Positions 59,033 to 64,000 of a DNA stretch of 64,000 nt are shown here, one piece after another. The first letter of the stretch is position 1; every line of letters begins with the position of its first letter. Source of the stretch: Cyanidium caldarium. Lineage: Eukaryota > Rhodophyta > Bangiophyceae > Cyanidiales > Cyanidiaceae. The stretch is from assembly GCA_026184775.1 (NCBI GenBank), contig JANCYW010000003.1:248001-312000 (forward strand). The letters run 5' to 3'. The notes under the pieces were generated by a model, which was not told the DNA's origin, searched no databases, and saw only the letters and a list, made by a program, of their open reading frames with translations. Made by a program: the position numbers and the translations under genes.

Positions 59033-60643
59033 ATGCGATCGCAGCGAGACGGCCGCGGACGGTATCAAAAGTGGGATGGCGCGAGCGCGCTGCGAGCGGA
59101 GGACGGCGACCTGGAGAATGGCGCGCGCGACATCGATGCGTCCATCCCGTCCACCGAAACACCCGGTGACTTCCCGGAGTCGTCGCCGCCGCCGCCGCCG
59201 CGACGGTGGCTGTTGTGGGGCAAGCGCATCGGTCGGGCGGCGCTGTGGCTCGGTGCGTTCACCGGGCTGATCGCCCTATTCGTCTTGGCCTTGTTCAGGC
59301 TCTTTCCACCCGCGGCCTCCCCTGTGAGCAAAGAACCGGGTGCGAAGCGGGTGTTGCTGGTGTCTCTGGACGGTTTCCGCGCCGACTATCTGGATCGGCA
59401 GGAGAGACCACCCACTGCGGGCGTCCGCCGGGCGTCGGTCAGTCGCACGGCCGCCGACAGCACCTACTTGGCACCCAATTTGCGACAACTGGCGGCGCGC
59501 GGCTTTCGGGCGGCGTACCTGGAGCCGGTGTTTCCCACCAAGACCTTTCCCAACCATCAGTCCATCATCACCGGCCAGTATCCCGAGTCGCACGGCGTGG
59601 TGGACAACGTGTTTTACGACCCGGTGCTCAACGAGACCTTCAACATGGGCCACCTGGAGGAGCGTTTCTGGGGCGGTGAGCCACTGTGGGCCACGCTGCG
59701 CCGCCAGGGCCGGGTGACGGCGGCGTACGATTGGCCCGGATCGGAGGTGACATATCGGCAGACGTGGAAACGACCGCATGCGCACGCCGGCCCCTTCAAC
59801 GCCAGTCGGCCGTATGCAGAACGCGTGCGCCAGATCATCGAATGGTATGAGCGGGGCGTCGTCGATGACCAGGGCAAGCTGCAGGTGCCCGATCTGGTGG
59901 CAGTCTACTTGGAGCCGGTGGATCACGCTGGCCATCTGTACGGCCCGGACAGCTTGGCGGTGAGCATGGCCATCGCCGAGGTAGATCAGGTGTTGGGCAC
60001 GCTGGTGTCGGGGGTGCGCCAGGCGCTGGCGTCCCGTGCGGACCGCCTGCACGTCATCGTAGTGAGCGACCACGGCATGGCCGCGGTGGACGACCAGCGA
60101 CGCGTCGCCCTGAATGCGACACAATTCCGTCGGCGCGGATACCGCGACGTCACCCTGTCGCCGTTGGCCATGCTGTGGCCGACCGCCGCGGCAGCGGCGA
60201 CCGCGCCGACACATGCCGCCGCCGCCGAGCTATATCAGCGGATGGCCCAGGTGGCCAAAGGTGCCGCCGGCCATGTGCGCGCCTACACCCAGGACTCGAT
60301 GGAGGAGCGATGGCATCTGAAAGGCAGTCGCCGGGTAGCCCCGGTATCCGTCCTGGCCAGCACCGGCTGGCGCTTGGTGTACGACGAGGATGCCGAGGCG
60401 GCCAGTCGACAGCCGCGGCACGCCTGGGGCGACCACGGTTACGACAACATCGAGCCGAAGATGCGCGCCCTGTTTGTCGCCGACGGCCCGACGTTCCGGC
60501 GCAATGCCGGCGACGCGCCCGACCGGCAACCGGTGCTGCGCAACGTGGACGTGTACGAGATCGTGTGCACGCTGCTGGGCGCCCAACCGGCACCGAACAA
60601 CGGCTCCCGCGATGCCGTCGCCCAAGTGCTGCGATCGGCATGA
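59033..60643 (+). CDS. Ectonucleotide pyrophosphatase/phosphodiesterase family protein
   Basis: Type II membrane phosphodiesterase of the ENPP/alkaline phosphatase superfamily, 536 aa. After a polar cytosolic tail one hydrophobic helix (about 70-91, AALWLGAFTGLIALFVLALF) anchors a lumenal or extracellular enzyme. Metal and nucleophile motifs: VSLDGFRADYL, FPTKTFPNHQSIITG with the Thr nucleophile, YPESHGVVDN, EPVDHAGHLYG, VVSDHGMAAV and WGDHGYDN. All two-zinc ligands appear present. Substrate (nucleotide, lipid or choline-phosphate type) cannot be told; the family includes nucleotide pyrophosphatases of algae and plants. The first true ATG is at 59033. Confidence 0.9.
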   Translation: MRSQRDGRGRYQKWDGASALRAEDGDLENGARDIDASIPSTETPGDFPESSPPPPPRRWLLWGKRIGRAALWLGAFTGLIALFVLALFRLFPPAASPVSKEPGAKRVLLVSLDGFRADYLDRQERPPTAGVRRASVSRTAADSTYLAPNLRQLAARGFRAAYLEPVFPTKTFPNHQSIITGQYPESHGVVDNVFYDPVLNETFNMGHLEERFWGGEPLWATLRRQGRVTAAYDWPGSEVTYRQTWKRPHAHAGPFNASRPYAERVRQIIEWYERGVVDDQGKLQVPDLVAVYLEPVDHAGHLYGPDSLAVSMAIAEVDQVLGTLVSGVRQALASRADRLHVIVVSDHGMAAVDDQRRVALNATQFRRRGYRDVTLSPLAMLWPTAAAAATAPTHAAAAELYQRMAQVAKGAAGHVRAYTQDSMEERWHLKGSRRVAPVSVLASTGWRLVYDEDAEAASRQPRHAWGDHGYDNIEPKMRALFVADGPTFRRNAGDAPDRQPVLRNVDVYEIVCTLLGAQPAPNNGSRDAVAQVLRSA

Positions 60644-61035
60644 ATGGCACGTAGCGTCTCTGGAGCATGCCATAGAGGGGGCGTAACAACCCCCACCCCA
60701 TCCGCGTTCGGCGTCGACCATAAAGCGCTGTCCATACCAACGCCATGCACCCACTATCACGAGTTGTGCCTAGACTCTATGCTCCTTCTCTCCTGTCCTT
60801 TCTCGTGTGCCCCCTTCGACAACGGGCACTTTCTCGCCTGCCTGTCTGTCTGTCTGCCTGTCTGTCTGTCTGCCGGCTCCTCACGAGACCGCGCGATCGA
60901 ATCGCCACTCCGCGTCGACCGTCCGCGGGACGGGCCATGTGTCTCTCTGTGGGTGGGTGTGTTCGCATGAATCCACCGTCACCACTTGCTCGGCCTGGAG
61001 TAGATCCATCAAGGCGAGTAAGAGGAGTGCACGGG
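60644..61035. other. Intergenic spacer ENPP / RH58-like with (CTGT)n
   Basis: These 392 bp contain the RH58-like promoter and a CTGT/CCTG repeat at 60837-60873. The open frame runs back to 60745, so the true start of the helicase may lie inside this span. No RNA gene seen. Confidence 0.35.
60837..60873. repeat. Imperfect (CTGT)n tetranucleotide run
   Basis: About nine CTGT or CTGC units upstream of the RH58-like gene, pyrimidine-rich on the plus strand. Within the upstream open frame it would encode Cys/Leu/Ser-rich sequence, arguing against that extension. Confidence 0.9.
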
Positions 61036-61471
61036 ATGGCGAGTGATGTAATGGTGCGCGAATCGCACGGTTTGGCTTTTGCAGTGGGGTGTTCGCCGGC
61101 GACGGCGGTCCGGTGGGCCCGAACGACGCCGGGCCGGATCGGTTGCGGGCGTGCACCGTGGCGGCGGTGCCGGGAACTCGAAAGGGGTAGCCGGGGGTGC
61201 GCGCTCACGCCACCGCTTTACCAAACTCGTACCGTCTCCTCTTTCTGGTCAGCGACTCACGCTCCCGGCCTATATCGCTCCTCTCACGGGCGAGCCGCTG
61301 GCCGCATCAGCTCGGGCAGCCTCTCCTTGGCGATACGGCGCCCGGAGCGGTCTGGGCGACGGCCGCCGCGTCAGGGCCGTTCTCCGCCCCGGCGACCGGA
61401 CGCTTCAACGTCTCGTCGTAACCGTGCACGCTCGGCGGTCGCCGAATCGGTCCGGGAGGAGCCCACATCCG

Positions 61472-61502
<31 letters not shown>

Positions 61503-63241
61503 TCCATCGCGGGCGCCGTTGCTGGCCCGGTTCGACATTGTGAACGTATCGGAACCGGAGGACGCGCTCCGCATCGCTGCCGCCTCTTCCGACACGCTTG
61601 TGGAATGGACCGCCGACGAGCGGTTGGCACAGCTGCTTGCTACCGCCGAGATCGGCGCGCCCACTACGGTGCAGCGCGCGGCGGCGCAGCTGTTGTCCAG
61701 TGGCCGCAGTGGCATCATTCAGGCAATCACCGGGTCCGGGAAGACATTCGTAAGTGTAGCACGTCGAGCGCTCGCATTCGTTGCGGGCAGGCGGCCCTGG
61801 TTTGACGGCGCTATGTCGCGGCTGGCGATCGCCGTGGCGACGCGCCCAGGCATGGCTAGCGCCGATGGAATGGGGCCCAGAGCAGAGGCGGAGGCGGCAT
61901 AGCGGCCGTCTCCGCCGCGAAGTTTGAGTGGCACCCGTCCGATGCGACGTCGATGGGCGCGGTTGCCAATTGCACTTCGCACACAGAATTGGAGAGGAAC
62001 ATGCACGACTAACCCGTCGGCGCTGTGCACAACAGCTGGCGCCATGCGCACAGGCCTATTTGATTCCCACACTACGCCGCATCCTGCAAACAATGGCGTC
62101 CGCTGAGGCAGCATCGCCCGGAGCGCAGTTGCTGGTGGTGGCGCCGTCGCACGAGCTGGCGGTGCAGGTGTCGCGAGAGGTGGAGCGCTTCGCATCGCTG
62201 GGGGTGCGCTGCGTCTGCCTGATCGGCACCGCCAACATCGAACGTCAACTGGAGCGCTTGCGCGAGCGCACGCCGCAAGTGCTGGTGGGCACTCCCGGCC
62301 GCCTGGTGCAGTTGGCGGTGGAGCGGCGCGGGCGCCGACTGGCACTGGCGCCGCACGCCACGATCGTCGTCGACGAAGCCGACCGCTGTCTGGAGGGAGT
62401 GCACGCTGCGGACACGAGGCGCCTATTGGAGTGGGCGCGCGACTCGGGCCGGGCACCAAGCGGTCAGGCCGCCGCGCGTCAATTCCTGTTTGTGTCGGCC
62501 ACCGGCGATGCCACTGCGGTGCTGCAGGCGGTACCGCGAACGCGGCCACCGCGTCCGTTTCTGTTGTGCGTGCGACCGGTGAATGCAGTTGGTCCGGTGA
62601 TTCTAGCGCCGTCGCTGCGCCACTTTTACATGCGCGTGCCGAGCCACCTCCGCCTCGACCACATCCGGCGACTGACCTATGCGGTATCGCGGCTGCTCCA
62701 GTCGGGCATCGACCCGGCGCAGGGCACACCGGCGCCGACGGCGCTGGCCAAGATGCGCCGCCAGGAGATGACCAATCAGGAGGTGGTGCCGACCATTGTG
62801 TTTGTCACCGATCAGCACATGGCCAACGTGTATGCGCATGCGCTGGATCAGCACGGGGTGTACGCGGCGGCCATCTCGGGCGGGCTGGCCATGGGCGGCC
62901 CGGCCGCCGACAAGCGCGAGCGCGCCGATGTCATGGCCGCGTTTCGGAAAGGCGCCATTCGGGTGCTGGTGACCACCGAACTGGTGGCGCGTGGCCTGGA
63001 CTTTCCCCACGTGGGGCTGATCGTCAACGTGGGCGTGCTGCCCACCGACACCGCGCACTATGCGCATCGTGCCGGGAGAGCCGGTCGCATGGGCCGCCGC
63101 GGCATCGTCGTGAACCTGCTGGCGGAGGACGATGTGGCCGCATTGCGCCTGCTGCATCGACTGGTTGAGCCGGCCGGTATCCAGTTGATGGAGTGCGCCT
63201 TCACCCACGGGGTGCTCTACTGGGAGACGCCCGGAAAGTAG
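61036..63241 (+). CDS. Plastid DEAD-box RNA helicase, RH58-like, one intron
   Basis: Two-exon gene (61036-61749 joined to 62054-63241; 633 aa). Exon 1 has a long Arg/Ser/Pro-rich leader with a Pro run, then IGAPTTVQRAAAQLLSSGR (Q motif region) and AITGSGKTF. Exon 2 resumes AYLIPTL, then VVAPSHELAVQV, VGTPGRLVQLA, VDEADRCLEG, FVSATGD, TIVFVTDQHM, TTELVARGLDF and HYAHRAGRAGRMGRRG. The order is that of a DEAD-box protein; GRxxIxxxxTGSGKTxAYLxP, HRAGRAGR and the C-terminal block resemble plant RH58, a plastid protein. The leader fits a transit peptide. Start choice is weak: ATGs at 60970 and 61051 are also possible. Motif Ia is PSHEL rather than PTREL. Confidence 0.8.
61750..62053 (+). other. Spliceosomal intron in the RH58-like gene
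   Basis: 304-nt phase-0 intron. 5' splice site GTAAGT at 61750; branch-point candidate ACTAAC at 62008-62013 with the branch A 41 nt before the 3' AG at 62053. Removing it joins GSGKTF directly to AYLIPTL, restoring an unbroken DEAD-box fold; unspliced, the frame ends in a stop near 61900. Splice signals match the strong consensus of cyanidiophyte introns. Confidence 0.87.
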
Positions 63242-63704
63242 AGGGAGCAGAGCGCACGCGCCAGGACGTAAACGTCTCGAGCGACACGGAGAGAGAAGCG
63301 CGTTGGAATGGTTGTTCCAGCAGTGGGATTGCGTCCGCGATATCAGGCACTAGAGTGACCGCGGCGTCTCCACGGAAACTCCCTCCCTCTCTCTGTCTTT
63401 CTCTCTTATCGCGGTATTCGGCACCGTCTCCCACCCGCGGCACGGGGCACGACACGCATCGCCGGACCCCGCCGCCCTCCCCATCGAACGACGTGCCGAT
63501 GCGCGCCGGCCGAAATCGGGCGGCCGCCTCGGGCGCGCAGCGGAAACGGAAGAACAGGCGGTGCGCGCGTGGGCACTGGGCCGCACAACGACGTCAAGGC
63601 GCGCGCGCTTGTGAGACATCGAAGACGCTTCGGGCTAGGCAGCTGTTGGGAGCGTGTTCAGAAAGCGACAGTGTCGTTGTGGGTAGGAAGAGGGGTGGGG
63701 TTGC
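63242..63704. other. Intergenic spacer at the right end
   Basis: These 463 bp follow the RH58-like gene. A pyrimidine tract (CTCCCTCCCTCTCTCTG and more, about 63379-63409) could precede a transcription start. Open frames here are short and unlike proteins. No RNA gene seen. Confidence 0.35.
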
Positions 63705-64000
63705 ATGGCGGGACAGGTGTCTGCAGGGGTAGGCGGTGCGGCGAGCGGGAGGCGGGAAGGGCCTCGACCGGACGGTTGGTGGTCACGGTGGCGGTGGGGA
63801 GCGGCAACGGCGGCAGCGGCGGTTGCGTCGGATGCATCAGCCTCGGAGTGGTGGGATGAGGGCGTGTTAGGGCGGCCGCCGTCACGGCGCGAGGGTCTGG
63901 TGGGGGCGCTACCGGCCATCAAGTCGCCGCAGCGGCCGCGTAGGGAGCGCGGGGCTGCCCCCACGGGCGCGCTGCACTGTTATGTGGTGGCGCCGAGTCG
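63705..64000 (+). CDS. Partial ORF at right edge, unknown
   Basis: Frame open from the ATG at 63705 to the window end (98 codons). The product starts MAGQVSAGVGG, is rich in Ala, Gly, Arg and Trp, and ends LPAIKSPQRPRRERG then ALHCYVVAPS. No domain is recognised. It may be the 5' end of a gene continuing to the right; the strong GC bias also allows chance openness. Confidence 0.33.
   Translation, partial: MAGQVSAGVGGAASGRREGPRPDGWWSRWRWGAATAAAAVASDASASEWWDEGVLGRPPSRREGLVGALPAIKSPQRPRRERGAAPTGALHCYVVAPS

Noticed and set aside
60745-61035. Upstream extension of RH58-like exon 1
   Set aside because: Includes the (CTGT)n repeat, giving Cys/Leu/Ser-rich sequence; more likely 5' UTR. The start remains uncertain.
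61750-62053. Two separate genes or a frameshifted helicase pseudogene
   Set aside because: GTAAGT, ACTAAC and AG splice signals join the DEAD-box fold exactly in phase, so one spliced gene explains both frames.
1-64000. tRNA, rRNA, CRISPR arrays, transposons or virus-like elements
   Set aside because: I looked for A/B boxes, rRNA cores, regularly spaced repeats, terminal repeats, transposase, reverse transcriptase and capsid-like frames, and saw none.

Overview
The window reads as nuclear DNA of a very compact, GC-rich, almost intron-free photosynthetic eukaryote. Its genes are eukaryotic (CCR4-NOT, ORC5, eIF5B, VPS13, signal peptidase, ESCRT, Golgi proteins) and are interleaved with nucleus-encoded plastid proteins (ClpP, MutS2, an RH39-like and an RH58-like helicase, a HAT-repeat RNA factor, a triose-phosphate/phosphate translocator). 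About 34 genes fit in 64 kb, intergenic gaps are mostly under 400 bp, and only one convincing spliceosomal intron is visible. I infer a cyanidiophyte red alga (Cyanidium/Cyanidioschyzon-like). The base composition looks richer in GC than I recall for C. merolae, so a Cyanidium-type lineage is possible; species is not provable from here. I see no transposon, virus-like element, CRISPR array, rRNA or tRNA.

Layout. 1-7.2 kb: NOT3/5 (cut by the left edge), DDX51/Dbp6-like helicase, SYS1, a very short prenyltransferase alpha subunit, and the DDX6/Dhh1 helicase with a DEGD box. 7.6-20.7 kb: one 4,387-residue VPS13. 20.8-28.8 kb: a GT31-type glycosyltransferase, a stand-alone M41-like protease of the VIR3 type, GDP-mannose pyrophosphorylase, branched-chain E2 (DBT), a tiny membrane/coiled-coil protein, ORC5 and mitochondrial uL30. 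28.8-39 kb: eIF5B, an intergenic block with a candidate Pol III RNA, CHMP5/VPS60, ClpP divergent from an RH39-like helicase, and a HAT-repeat RNA factor. 39-47.7 kb: HYPK-like protein, CIAO2B, SPC25, a promethin-like membrane protein, a DnaJ-type zinc-finger protein, MutS2, an ORF with a FANCF-like motif, and TMEM115. 47.8-64 kb: GMP synthase, branched-chain E1 beta, mS33, a TrpD2-like GT3 protein, GNB1L/Asa1, TMEM62, the TPT/GPT-family translocator, an ENPP phosphodiesterase, the intron-containing RH58-like helicase and a partial ORF at the right edge.

Genes mostly alternate in strand, giving divergent pairs with promoters of about 125-350 bp and convergent pairs whose stops can be only 14-16 bp apart. 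No metabolic operon exists, as expected for a eukaryote. Several genes nevertheless share processes: mitochondrial branched-chain keto-acid oxidation (E1 beta, E2), plastid gene expression and proteostasis (RH39, RH58, HAT factor, ClpP, MutS2, zinc-finger and M41-like proteins), and secretory or Golgi traffic (SYS1, TMEM115, SPC25, VPS13, GT31, GMPP). The most unusual signals are the DEGD box of the Dhh1 homologue, the phased GTGACA array near 42.5 kb, the stem-plus-T7 RNA candidate near 32.8 kb, the lone intron, the minimal prenyltransferase subunit and the FANCF-like ORF.
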